Shown here in pieces: positions 47,101-58,032 of a stretch of DNA of 64,000 nucleotides; within the stretch, counting starts at the first letter, position 1; every line of letters starts with the position of its first letter. A program made the translations under genes and the position numbers. The stretch covers positions 1 to 64,000 of the forward strand of contig NZ_JAGPWD010000013.1 in NCBI RefSeq assembly GCF_018119395.1, read 5' to 3'. The notes beneath the pieces were generated by a model. It was not told where the DNA came from and made no database searches. It saw nothing but the letters and a program-made list of their open reading frames with translations. Source of the DNA: Massilia sp. ZL223 (GTDB lineage: Bacteria; Pseudomonadota; Gammaproteobacteria; Burkholderiales; Burkholderiaceae_D).

Positions 47101-48379
47101 CCTGATGCTCAACGTGAACATGAAGGCCCTCAACATCGACCAGTGGATCGCGGCCGGGCGCGCGATCGCCGGCGAGGATGGGCCGGCCGGCGGCACGCCT
47201 GCCGGGAGCGGCGGCGTGGCCCAGTATGTGCTGCCCTCGGTCATGAGCGGCAGGGTGGGCGAGGTGACGCTCGGCGAGCGCAGGCTGGCCGAGGTGGTGG
47301 CCGGCGTCACCCACCAGCGCGACACCTGGCAGGCCAGCATCCATTCGCGCCAGGCGGTCGGCTACGTGACCTGGGCCGACGCCTCCAGCGGCGTGGGCAA
47401 GGTGACCGCGCGCCTGGCCTCGCTCGTGATCCCGCCCTCGGCCGAGGCCGAGGTCAAGGACCTGCTCGAATCGCACCGCGGCGCCAGCGCCACCATTCCT
47501 TCGCTCGACATCGTGGCCGAGCATTTCGAGCTGTTCGACAAGCGTCTGGGCCGGCTGGAACTGCACGCCAGCAACGTGCAAGCCCTGGCCGGGCGCGAAT
47601 GGCGCATCGACCGCCTGGCGCTGGACAACCCGGACGGCCAGCTCAAGGCCGCCGGCCGCTGGCTGACCAAGGACGGCAAGAGCAATACCAGCCTCAACTT
47701 CTCGCTCGACATCCTCGACGCCGGCCGCCTGCTGGACCGCCTGGGTTTCCCCGAAACCCTGCGCCGCGGCAAAGGCAAGATGTCGGGCGATATTTCCTGG
47801 GCCGGGCTGCCGTACGCGATGGACATTCCCAGCCTGTCGGGCCAGATCGAGATGAATGTCGAGTCGGGCCAGTTCCTCAAGCAGGATCCGGGCGCGGCCA
47901 AGCTGCTGGGCGTGCTCAGCCTGCAGGCCTTGCCGCGCCTGCTCAAGCTCGATTTCCACGACGTGTTCTCGGAAGGCCTGGCCTTCGACGGCATCAGCGC
48001 CAACGCCATGATCCAGCGCGGCGTGCTGCGCACCGACAACCTCAAGATGCATGGCGTGGCCGCCACCGTGCTGATGGACGGCACCGCCGACATCGCCCAC
48101 GAGACGACCAACCTGCGCGTGGTCGTGATCCCGGAATTCAACCTCGGCACTGGTCCGCTGGTCTATGGCCTGGCGGTGAACCCGGTGATCGGCCTGGGCG
48201 GCTTCCTGGCCCAGCTGTTCCTGCGGGCGCCGGTGATGAAGGCGCTCACTTACCAGATGCAGGTCACGGGACCGTGGAAGTCCCCGACCATTACCAAGCT
48301 CGACAACCCGCCGCCGGCCGCGGCCGCCGCTGCCGCCGCATCGGCCGCCGCCGCGCGCGCCAACGCGAAAAAGGAATGA
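44156..48379 (+). CDS. yhdP: YhdP-family AsmA-like protein
   Basis: This 1407-residue protein matches the YhdP group of AsmA-like proteins, which span the periplasm and take part in phospholipid traffic to the outer membrane. One N-terminal membrane helix (near residue 60, TIKLILLVYFSLAVLFLVLR) is followed by a long repetitive beta-groove region and a C-terminal AsmA-like segment (GLPYAMDIPSLSGQIEMNVE), then an Ala-rich tail. The GTG at 44156 has GGGAGG at 7 nt; an ATG at 44201 would also work and lacks only 15 residues. It is divergent from glnE, and the amidase gene follows after 1 bp, suggesting an operon. Confidence 0.9.
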   Translation: MRRASLTASLELSTLMDNQEPQAAPAHLPLAVRWRRLRAAYRVANLASHHVLGFTIKLILLVYFSLAVLFLVLRYAVLPNIDMYKGDIERAASRALGGQVTIAAIDASWKGLRPALSLQDVRLHDRAGRQALALPGVSAVLSWWTVAALEPRLEQLEIRNPRLSVRRGPDGVIEVAGVRLDPKSEDKGGADWLFRQREIVIRGGQVDWTDELRGRETLRLSGVTFALLNRWGTHHAALRATPPRALGSPVELRAQFRHRFGARPSDIYRWKGELYAELRDADLAAWKRHIDYPVQLTQGRGSLRAWLSVDQARLAGFTADLALADVAARLGKDAAPLALARLSGRLSAREEMIAGKDDGKPTFGAHGHTLSLENLAVVTRDGRALPPATLKETWRPARAGRPEQGELTARHLDLGALAVLAQSMPITPLQRQLLADYAPRGRLVDVTAEWTGRFPQVSGYRIRGEVEGLAVNPQPARPAQPARPGIAAVPARAAMPGFDNLSGSIDATERGGSVDLDSSRLALRMPAWFAEPAMDFDRLLLKARWNYEPARQLLLEVENFEFHQGALNAKLSGRHLLPLEPGHGPGNADFIGKLDGFEIGQVGRFLPLATPENLRHWLIGALQGGRLRDTSLRLRGDLAEFPFRAGSLAERARGEFRVAGRLENARLEYAPGHRHPDGAPQWPLAEQINGHIEFDRARMEIRGDTLRTLGVALSNVKAVIPDLGAHEQLTLEIDGNAAGPMQEFLRYVSVTPVLEWIGHFTEETRASGNARLSLKLRMPLHHLPDTKVQGSLQLLGNDVSLFPELPPLQAALGRIEFFERGVNLNGVGASFLGGPLSLAGGTQRDGSIAIRLGGTLSAEGMRRTAPMPELARLGQRLSGSTRYMGLVTVKEGRRTVTLDSSLAGLGLELPAPLNKPQGDILPLHFTLAGEPGVNGQGRDEIRVSLGQNLAARYLREKQGRGPWIVTRGGIGVNLPAPEPDSGLMLNVNMKALNIDQWIAAGRAIAGEDGPAGGTPAGSGGVAQYVLPSVMSGRVGEVTLGERRLAEVVAGVTHQRDTWQASIHSRQAVGYVTWADASSGVGKVTARLASLVIPPSAEAEVKDLLESHRGASATIPSLDIVAEHFELFDKRLGRLELHASNVQALAGREWRIDRLALDNPDGQLKAAGRWLTKDGKSNTSLNFSLDILDAGRLLDRLGFPETLRRGKGKMSGDISWAGLPYAMDIPSLSGQIEMNVESGQFLKQDPGAAKLLGVLSLQALPRLLKLDFHDVFSEGLAFDGISANAMIQRGVLRTDNLKMHGVAATVLMDGTADIAHETTNLRVVVIPEFNLGTGPLVYGLAVNPVIGLGGFLAQLFLRAPVMKALTYQMQVTGPWKSPTITKLDNPPPAAAAAAAASAAAARANAKKE

Positions 48380-48380
48380 G

Positions 48381-49178
<798 letters not shown>

Positions 49179-49197
49179 GGGCGGGGAAGGGCGGCGC

Positions 49198-49602
49198 CTA
49201 AGGACGCGCCGCCCCACAGCTGCGCTCGGCGAGGTAGGGCTTGTCCTGGCTCTCCGAGGCCAGCTGGGCCGAGCGCGACAGGATGCGCACGCCGGGGGCG
49301 ATGGCCGCCCGGTCGATCGCTTCCTGGGCGGCGGCCAGCTCGCTCCTGCCGGCGCCGTCGGTGTAGAGAAGCTCGAACCGTACAACGCCTTCAAAAGTCA
49401 TGGATTGCAAGTCGGCCACATTGGGCAGCTTGAGGAGCAGCTTTTCGAGAGGCGCAGTGACCCTGTTCACGATGCTGGCCGCAGCCTTCTCATCCACGCA
49501 CACTTCGACGACCACCACCTGGGCGGGCGCAGGCGTGGCATGGGCTGGTGCGGCGCTGCAGAGCAGGGCGGCGGCAAGCGGGACTACCTGTTTCAAGCGC
49601 AT
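49198..49602 (-). CDS. Small periplasmic protein of unknown function
   Basis: This 134-residue protein has a clear Sec signal ([22 protein letters not shown]) and an alpha/beta body. The segment [31 protein letters not shown] resembles the first porter-domain segment of RND transporters (xxxEVTxPLExxLxxLPGV), but only about 70 residues are present and there are no membrane helices, so it is not an efflux pump. AGGAG lies 5-6 nt before the ATG. It lies between two plus-strand genes on the opposite strand. Function unknown. Confidence 0.65.
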   Translation of the reverse strand: MRLKQVVPLAAALLCSAAPAHATPAPAQVVVVEVCVDEKAAASIVNRVTAPLEKLLLKLPNVADLQSMTFEGVVRFELLYTDGAGRSELAAAQEAIDRAAIAPGVRILSRSAQLASESQDKPYLAERSCGAARP

Positions 49603-49788
49603 CGCAACTCCTTGGAGGTTTTCTACGATATTGCCATCGAGGAAAGCCGGTGGCAATGCGGCCTGGATGAAGTGACGCCAGGCTTGCGCCGGACCCCCGT
49701 GCGGTGCGCGCGGCAGCCTGACTTGCGTCCGGTACGACGGGCCCGGATATGGCACAATGCCCATTCCACAAGAGAGACCGAACGCAAA

Positions 49789-51249
49789 ATGACTCCATTC
49801 GAACCGAACCTTTCCTCCATCGCCGTCGCCCGCGACGTGCTGTTGACGCCTTTCGGCCTCGACGAGGGCAAGTTGCTGCGCGCGCTGGGTACGATGTTCA
49901 CGCACAAGGTCGACTACGCCGACCTGTATTTCCAGTTCACCAAGAGCGAGGGCTGGAGCCTGGAAGAGGGCATCGTCAAGACCGGCAGCTTCTCGATCGA
50001 CCAGGGTGTCGGCGTGCGCGCCATCTCGGGCGACAAGACCGCCTTTTCCTATTCCGACGAGATTTCCGAGCGCGCGCTGCTGGACGCGGCCAGCGCCACC
50101 CGCACCATCGCGCGCGCCGGCGCGGGCCGGGTGAAGGTCGCGGGCGCGGCGCGCCCGACCGGCGGCCGCTCGCTCTACCTGCCGCACGATCCGCTGGCTT
50201 CCCTCGACGCCACCGAAAAGGTGCGCCTGCTCGAGCGCGTCGAGAAGATGGCGCGCGCCAAGGACCCGCGCGTGGTCCAGGTGATGGCCGGCCTGGCCGC
50301 CGAATACGACGTGGTGCTGGTGGTGCGCAGCGACGGCGTGCTGGCCGCGGACATCCGCCCGCTGGTGCGCGTCTCGCTGACCGTGATCGCCGAGCAGAAC
50401 GGCCGCCGCGAAGTCGGTTCCTCGGGCGGCGGCGGACGCTACGACTACGGCTACTTCACCGACGACATCCTCGACTTCTACGCGACTGAAGCGGTCAAGT
50501 CGGCCTGCGTCAACCTGGAGGCGCGCCCGGCCCCGGCCGGTCCGATGACCATTGTGCTGGGACCGGGCTGGCCCGGCGTGCTGCTGCACGAGGCGGTCGG
50601 CCACGGCCTGGAAGGCGACTTCAACCGCAAGGGCTCGTCCTCCTACGCCGGCATGATCGGCCAGCGCGTGGCGGCCAAGGGCGTCACCGTGGTCGACGAC
50701 GGCACCATCAAGGACCGCCGCGGCTCGCTGAACATGGACGACGAGGGCAACCCGACCCAGTGCACCACCCTGATCGAGGACGGCATCCTGAAGGGCTATA
50801 TCCAGGACACCATGAACGCACGCCTGATGAAGATGCCGGTCACCGGCAACGCGCGCCGCGAGTCCTTTGCCCACCTGCCGATGCCGCGCATGACCAACAC
50901 CTACATGCTGGCCGGCGACAAGGACCCGCAAGAGATCCTGGAATCGGTCAAGAACGGCCTGTATGCGGTCAATTTCGGTGGCGGCCAGGTCGACATCACC
51001 AACGGCAAGTTCGTGTTCTCGGCCAGCGAAGCCTACATGATCGAGAACGGCAAGATCAGCTATCCGGTCAAGGGCGCAACCCTGATCGGCAATGGCCCGG
51101 ACGTGATGAACCGCATCTCCATGATCGGCAACGACATGAAGCTCGATACCGGCGTCGGCGTGTGCGGCAAGGAAGGCCAGAGCGTGCCGGTGGGCGTCGG
51201 CCAGCCGACCCTGCGCATCGACGGCGTGACGGTGGGCGGCACCGCCTGA
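49789..51249 (+). CDS. tldD: TldD family metalloprotease
   Basis: This 486-residue protein is TldD, the catalytic partner of TldE (PmbA), which processes peptides such as microcin precursors and helps degrade CcdA-like antitoxins. The zinc site is [12 protein letters not shown] near residue 265. Other signatures are [19 protein letters not shown] and GFSFxxYGG-like C-terminal [25 protein letters not shown]. The ATG at 49789 matches the family start. No tldE is in the window. Its presence with a small peptide gene 16 kb away is coincidental as far as can be seen. Confidence 0.95.
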   Translation: MTPFEPNLSSIAVARDVLLTPFGLDEGKLLRALGTMFTHKVDYADLYFQFTKSEGWSLEEGIVKTGSFSIDQGVGVRAISGDKTAFSYSDEISERALLDAASATRTIARAGAGRVKVAGAARPTGGRSLYLPHDPLASLDATEKVRLLERVEKMARAKDPRVVQVMAGLAAEYDVVLVVRSDGVLAADIRPLVRVSLTVIAEQNGRREVGSSGGGGRYDYGYFTDDILDFYATEAVKSACVNLEARPAPAGPMTIVLGPGWPGVLLHEAVGHGLEGDFNRKGSSSYAGMIGQRVAAKGVTVVDDGTIKDRRGSLNMDDEGNPTQCTTLIEDGILKGYIQDTMNARLMKMPVTGNARRESFAHLPMPRMTNTYMLAGDKDPQEILESVKNGLYAVNFGGGQVDITNGKFVFSASEAYMIENGKISYPVKGATLIGNGPDVMNRISMIGNDMKLDTGVGVCGKEGQSVPVGVGQPTLRIDGVTVGGTA

Positions 51250-51269
51250 TCCACGGCCGCGCCATCCCC

Positions 51270-51293
51270 AACGCCCGGTTGTCGCCGGGCGTT
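51270..51293 (+). terminator. Hairpin after tldD
   Basis: The stem AACGCCCGG / CCGGGCGTT with a 6-nt loop follows the tldD stop by about 20 bp. The following GTCGTTT is a weak T-tract. Confidence 0.65.
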
Positions 51294-51328
51294 GTCGTTT
51301 CTAGGGCAATGCGCCGCGGCGCCGGCCA

Positions 51329-51604
51329 TCAGAAGCTGACTTTCGCCCCCAGGGTGAAGAAGCGCCCGATCGCCCCGTAGTAGTCGAGCGGGTTGTAGGA
51401 GGTGGCGCCATAGGTCAGCGGGTCGAGCGGCGGCAGCTTGTCGAACACGTTCTGGATCGAGCCGAACACTTCCCAGCGCGGCTGCGGCTTCCAGCGCAGC
51501 ACCAGGCCCACCGTGGTGAACGAGGCCAGTTCGCAATTCGTCGGCGCATCGTTGCCGTGGGCGGAATGGCTGGCGCAACCGTCGGGGTTGTCCTTGAACA
51601 GGGT
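51329..51604 (-). pseudogene. C-terminal remnant of a TonB-dependent receptor gene
   Basis: The minus strand encodes the last 91 residues of a TBDR barrel: after a Cys-bearing loop (DGCASHSAHGNDAPTNCE) come LVLRWKPQPRWEVFGSIQN, VFDKLPPLDPL and the terminal FFTLGAKVSF. An in-frame TGA at 51605-51607 ends the similarity, exactly where the TnpB element begins. The N-terminal 800 or so residues are not on the other side of the element, so the gene is deleted and not just interrupted. Confidence 0.85.
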
Positions 51605-51654
51605 TCAAGCAGTTTGCCGGGAATTTGGCTACAGCTGCACGGTCTCAAGGAATA

Positions 51655-51797
51655 TGAAAACATACGTCTCCATCGAAACCGTTTCAATTCGCGCCGGCAC
51701 GCAGTCCAGCGCCGTTGTACGGACGACGGCCGGCCGCAGCACGGCAGCGGCCAGGTGCGGTAGCAGGCTGCGCCACCGGGAGGCGCCGTGCTCATAG
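51655..51797 (+). CDS. Possible 47-codon ORF overlapping the tnpB start
   Basis: An ATG at 51655 with AAGGA 3 nt upstream opens a 47-residue basic frame (start MKTYVSIETVSIRAG) that overlaps the tnpB GTG by 10 bp. It could couple translation to tnpB or be chance. No family recognised. Confidence 0.25.
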
Positions 51798-52975
51798 CGC
51801 ATCGCATTCGGCTCGATCCCAACAATGTCCAGGCGACGTATCTCTCTCGGGCGGCCGGCGTGGCGCGCTTCGCCTACAACTGGGCTTTAGACGAGTGGGG
51901 CAAACAGTACGAAGCCTGCAAGGCCGATCCATCGCTGCCCAAGCCGTCCGAAGCGGCGCTGCGGCGCCAGCTCAATGCCATCAAGCGCGAACAATTTCCC
52001 TGGATGTTGGAAGTAACCAAGAATGCGCCCCAGATGGCGATCATGCAGCTGGGCCGCGCCTTCGACAATTTTTTCAACAAGCGCGCCCGCTATCCGACCT
52101 TCCGCCGTAAAGGGCGCGATGACCGGTTTACATTGAGCAACGATCAGTTCCGGGTCGAGGACAAGCGGATCCGCATCCCGAAGCTGGGCTGGGTCCGCAT
52201 GTGCGAAGCCCTGCGTTTTACCGGCCGGATCGTATCGGCCACGGTCTGCCGCGTCGCCGATCACTGGTACGCCAGCATCACCGTCGACACTCATGAACTG
52301 TCCCTGCCGCCAGCCGAAAACCAAGGCGCGGTCGGGGTGGATTTCGGAGTCTCGACGCTGGCAACCCTGTCGACCGGGGAGAAATTCGAAGGACCGAAGG
52401 CATTGCACGCCTTGCTGCCGCGCCTGCGCCGCCTGTCGCGCAGCCTGTCATGCAAGGTGAAGGGTTCGCGCAACCGGGCGAAGGAGAAGCTGAAACTGGC
52501 GCGCCTGCACGCACGGATCGGCAACATTCGACGCGACAGCCTGCATCAACTGAGCACGAGCATTACGCGCCGCTTCCACACGATCGGAATCGAGGACCTG
52601 AACGTCAAGGGCATGCTGGCCAATGGCTGCCTGGCCCGGGCGATCTCGGACATGGGTTTCCACGAGCTGCGCCGCCAGATGGAATACAAGGCGGCGTGGC
52701 GCGGCGGCCGGGTGGTGGTGGCGGACCGCTGGTACCCGAGCAGCAAGCTGTGCTCCGGCTGTGGCTATCGAATGGAAGCGCTAAACCTGGCGATCCGCCA
52801 CTGGGCCTGCCCGGGATGCGGGACGGCGCACGAGCGCGACGTCAATGCCGCCGTGAACTTGAGAAGTCACGCGGTGAGTTCCACCGTGTCTGCCTGCGGA
52901 GGGGAAGGCTCTGGCCCAGCGCGCGAGCGGGGCGAAATCGGCCCCTGTGAAGTAGGAATCCGGCAGCAAAGTTAA
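51788..52975 (+). CDS. tnpB: RNA-guided endonuclease TnpB (OrfB)
   Basis: This 395-residue TnpB protein has the RuvC-like catalytic triad Asp185 (VGVDFGVST), Glu269 (GIEDLNVKG) and Asp351 (HERDVNAAVNL), and a zinc finger CSGCG...CPGCG (Cys322, 325, 341, 344). The N-terminal helical region carries the OrfB-type YNWALDEW. All catalytic residues are intact, so the protein could be an active omegaRNA-guided nuclease. The GTG start at 51788 has GGGAGG at 6 nt. TnpB proteins cut DNA beside a short TAM and are ancestral to Cas12. No tnpA accompanies it. Confidence 0.93.
   Translation: MLIAHRIRLDPNNVQATYLSRAAGVARFAYNWALDEWGKQYEACKADPSLPKPSEAALRRQLNAIKREQFPWMLEVTKNAPQMAIMQLGRAFDNFFNKRARYPTFRRKGRDDRFTLSNDQFRVEDKRIRIPKLGWVRMCEALRFTGRIVSATVCRVADHWYASITVDTHELSLPPAENQGAVGVDFGVSTLATLSTGEKFEGPKALHALLPRLRRLSRSLSCKVKGSRNRAKEKLKLARLHARIGNIRRDSLHQLSTSITRRFHTIGIEDLNVKGMLANGCLARAISDMGFHELRRQMEYKAAWRGGRVVVADRWYPSSKLCSGCGYRMEALNLAIRHWACPGCGTAHERDVNAAVNLRSHAVSSTVSACGGEGSGPARERGEIGPCEVGIRQQS
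52830..52975 (+). ncRNA. Predicted omegaRNA region overlapping the tnpB 3' end
   Basis: TnpB guide RNAs are generally encoded by the 3' end of tnpB and the right end of the element. Here the sequence TGTGAAGTAGGAATC (52946-52960) resembles the conserved 3' part seen in many such elements. Borders are approximate and the usual terminal hairpin is not evident. Confidence 0.4.
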
Positions 52976-53268
52976 CTATGGATAGCTATGCGCAAGTCCG
53001 GAAGAACGGTCTCAGTCATGGATCGGACTGCAGGTAGTTGGCATGGTCCCGGCCGCGCGCTCGCTGTGGCTTTGAGGCGCATCAATTGCTAACGCTCTAT
53101 TTCTTGATCTAGTGAGCCTGCGCACGGCGGCCGGGCTGGGAGCGACTTTTGCATCGGCAGCCGGAAGAGCGCTGATCTGTCTCAAGGGGCCGGTCGGGAG
53201 GGGAAGAGGGTGTCGGCTTGTCGCCACTAATTGTTGTCTGTACAAGCGTGAATCAGCCGATAAAAGGC
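52976..53268. other. Intergenic segment with no recognised gene
   Basis: About 290 bp between tnpB and the aroG leader. It contains no TBDR similarity and no plausible gene. It may include the true right end of the TnpB element and part of its guide, but no boundary repeat can be placed. Confidence 0.5.
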
Positions 53269-53298
53269 TTGCCAATCTTCACAGCTTGTTGTTATAGT
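53269..53298 (+). promoter_or_regulatory. Predicted promoter of the aroG leader transcript
   Basis: TTGCCA (53269-53274) and TATAGT (53293-53298) have an 18-bp spacer, giving a start near 53305, about 16 nt before the leader peptide ATG. Confidence 0.65.
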
Positions 53299-53320
53299 CA
53301 GACGAACAACCGGACCTCGT

Positions 53321-53389
53321 ATGCGCCAGAACGTCTTCTTTACCTGCTACTTTTACTTTAGCGATTCCAGCCCGATGGCGGTGGAGTAG
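53321..53389 (+). CDS. Phe/Tyr-rich aroG leader peptide
   Basis: This 22-residue peptide (MRQNVFFTCYFYFSDSS then PMAVE) has four Phe and two Tyr within residues 6-13. Its place between a promoter and a Rho-independent terminator before the DAHP synthase gene matches ribosome-mediated attenuators such as pheA. The stop codon at 53387 lies so that a terminating ribosome would cover the pairing segment 53373-53382. Confidence 0.78.
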   Translation: MRQNVFFTCYFYFSDSSPMAVE

Positions 53390-53458
53390 CGGCAGGTTCA
53401 CGCGACAACGAACAAGTCCCAGCAAATCCAGACAAACCGCCAGCGATGGCGGTTTTTT
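53373..53458 (+). promoter_or_regulatory. aroG transcription attenuator
   Basis: Terminator: ACCGCCA (53436-53442), loop GCGA, TGGCGGT (53447-53453), then six T. The ten bases CGATGGCGGT occur twice, at 53373-53382 inside the leader ORF and at 53444-53453 in the terminator. The upstream copy can therefore pair with ACCGCCA and form an antiterminator. A ribosome stalled on the Phe/Tyr codons (53336-53359) leaves that copy free; one at the stop codon hides it. Confidence 0.78.
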
Positions 53459-53494
53459 CATTTTCAGCCCAGACATCACGAAACGGAGTACAGC

Positions 53495-54553
53495 ATGCCT
53501 CGCACCGACGACTTACGCATCCGCGAAATGAAGGAACTGACGCCGCCCTCGCACCTGATCCGCGAGTTCCCGGTGAGCCCTCAGGCCGAGCAGACCGCCG
53601 CGGACGCGCGCGTGGCGCTGCACCGCATCCTGCACGGCCAGGACGACCGCCTGATGGTGGTGGTCGGCCCGTGTTCGATCCACGATCCGAAGGCCGCGCT
53701 CGAGTATGCGCGCCGCCTGGTGGAGCAGCGCCGCCGCTTCGCGGGCGAACTCGAGATCGTGATGCGCGTGTATTTCGAGAAGCCGCGCACCACGGTCGGC
53801 TGGAAGGGCATGATCAACGATCCGTACATGGACAACAGTTTCCGCATCAACGACGGCCTGCGCATGGCGCGCGAGCTGCTGCGCGACGTCAACGAGATGG
53901 GCCTGCCCGCCGGCACCGAGTTCCTGGACGTGATCAGCCCGCAGTACATCGCCGACCTGATTTCCTGGGGCGCGATCGGCGCCCGCACCACCGAGTCGCA
54001 GGTGCACCGCGAGCTGGCGTCGGGACTGTCCTGTCCGGTCGGCTTCAAGAACGGCACCGACGGCAACATCAAGATCGCCGCCGACGCCATCAAGGCGGCT
54101 TCGCAGCCCCACCACTTCCTGTCGGTGACCAAGGGCGGCCACTCGGCGATCGTCTCGACCTCGGGCAACGAGGACTGCCACATCATCCTGCGCGGCGGCA
54201 AGGCGCCGAACTACGACGCGGCCAGCGTGGAGGACGCCTGCAGGCAGCTGGCGGCCAACGGCCTGGCCGGGCGCCTGATGATCGACGCCTCGCATGCCAA
54301 CAGCAGCAAGAATCCGCAGAACCAGGTGCCGGTGTGCGCCGACATCGGCAAGCAGATCGCGGCCGGCGACGACCGCATCGTGGGCGTGATGATCGAGTCG
54401 CACCTGGTGGGCGGCAGGCAGGACCTGGTGCCGGGCCAGGAGCTGACCTACGGCCAGTCGGTGACCGACGGCTGCATCGACTGGGACACCAGCGTCGGCG
54501 TGCTGGAAGGGCTGGCGCAGGCGGTGCGCCAGCGCCGGGTGCGGCAGGAATAA
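53495..54553 (+). CDS. aroG: 3-deoxy-7-phosphoheptulonate (DAHP) synthase, type I
   Basis: This 352-residue enzyme joins phosphoenolpyruvate and erythrose 4-phosphate, the first step of the shikimate pathway. It has VGPCSIHDPKAALEYA, VYFEKPRTTVGWKG, PVGFKNGTDG and MIDASHANSSKN, all conserved in the AroF/G/H family. The N-terminus DDLRIREMKELTPPS is the type found in Phe- or Tyr-inhibited isoenzymes; inhibitor specificity cannot be fixed from this reading. Erythrose 4-phosphate comes from the pentose phosphate pathway (tkt is in this window). Expression is probably controlled by the leader attenuator upstream. Confidence 0.95.
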   Translation: MPRTDDLRIREMKELTPPSHLIREFPVSPQAEQTAADARVALHRILHGQDDRLMVVVGPCSIHDPKAALEYARRLVEQRRRFAGELEIVMRVYFEKPRTTVGWKGMINDPYMDNSFRINDGLRMARELLRDVNEMGLPAGTEFLDVISPQYIADLISWGAIGARTTESQVHRELASGLSCPVGFKNGTDGNIKIAADAIKAASQPHHFLSVTKGGHSAIVSTSGNEDCHIILRGGKAPNYDAASVEDACRQLAANGLAGRLMIDASHANSSKNPQNQVPVCADIGKQIAAGDDRIVGVMIESHLVGGRQDLVPGQELTYGQSVTDGCIDWDTSVGVLEGLAQAVRQRRVRQE

Positions 54554-54568
54554 GGCCGGCACTGCGCG

Positions 54569-54675
54569 GCGGCCTTCGCCGGGATGAAGTTCATGAAGTA
54601 CGTTTGAAAATAGGCGCTGTCCTTAGTTCACGCTCCTCTAGCACGTCATCCCGGCGAAGGCCGGGATCCAAGTTT
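54569..54675. repeat. REP-like repeats: partial reverse copy and full forward copy
   Basis: A truncated reverse unit (54569-54587, CGGCCTTCGCCGGGATGA) and a full forward unit (54643-54675) lie between convergent aroG and the fifth TBDR gene. They follow the same paired arrangement as the other copies. Confidence 0.8.
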
Positions 54676-54714
54676 GTCCGCGTCGACATGGCTTCACAAT
54701 CAGACACCGAATGA

Positions 54715-54742
54715 AAAACGGCGCACCGAAGTGCGCCGTTTT
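54715..54742. terminator. Bidirectional intrinsic terminator
   Basis: A 12-bp stem AAAACGGCGCAC / GTGCGCCGTTTT with a CGAA loop has A-runs and T-runs on both sides. It serves the fifth TBDR gene on the minus strand and possibly aroG on the plus strand. Confidence 0.87.
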
Positions 54743-54764
54743 GTTTTTGCAGCCTTGACGAGGC

Positions 54765-57653
<2,889 letters not shown>

Positions 57654-58032
57654 GTGAGTTTCCCAGTTAGCTCTGCCAGCGACGACCGCCGGCACAGTCG
57701 TTGATACAAGCCGTCATGTTAAAACGGCATCTTTACCGCAAGGAAATAAAAACATTTGGGTGCATATATTGTCAATTGTAAAAATTAGGCAAGTAAAAAA
57801 AACAACTGTGTGCACCGCAAGATTTACTTGAGTAACATTTCGTGTTATGGCTGGGAAATAAAAAAAGGTAATGACTGGGCGTCACCTTTTTATACGCGGG
57901 GAGCTTGCCCAGTCTGTATCCTGTCCACGGCGCGCGGCCGGGCAGGGCGCGCTGGTTTCAGGTAGGGTGTCGCCTTTTCGGGTGGCTGGACGGCAAGCCG
58001 GCGCGCACGCGCCGGCGCCAATCGGGAGTTTC
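57654..58032. promoter_or_regulatory. Divergent control region between fifth TBDR and ABC importer genes
   Basis: About 380 bp without a gene. Reading the minus strand, TTGACA at 57770-57775 is followed at 17 bp by TTTTTA, a weak promoter candidate for the TBDR gene. The region near 57720-57870 is AT-rich. GGGAG at 58024-58028 is the ribosome site of the first permease. Confidence 0.5.

Larger units (their letters stand above)
51605..52975 (+). mobile_element. Solo tnpB element (IS200/IS605 superfamily, IS1341-like)
   Basis: The element begins at or near the palindrome CTTGAAC-AGG-GTTCAAG (51593-51609) that marks the TBDR breakpoint. It encodes only TnpB, with no TnpA transposase in the window. 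The left boundary is fairly clear from loss of TBDR similarity. The right boundary is not: the usual terminal hairpin after the GTGAAGTAGGAATC motif is not recognisable, so the end given is the tnpB stop, a minimum. Confidence 0.6.

Noticed and set aside
53012..53275. Minus-strand 87-codon frame right of tnpB as the missing part of the TBDR gene
   Set aside because: No TBDR similarity, no signal peptide and no ribosome site.
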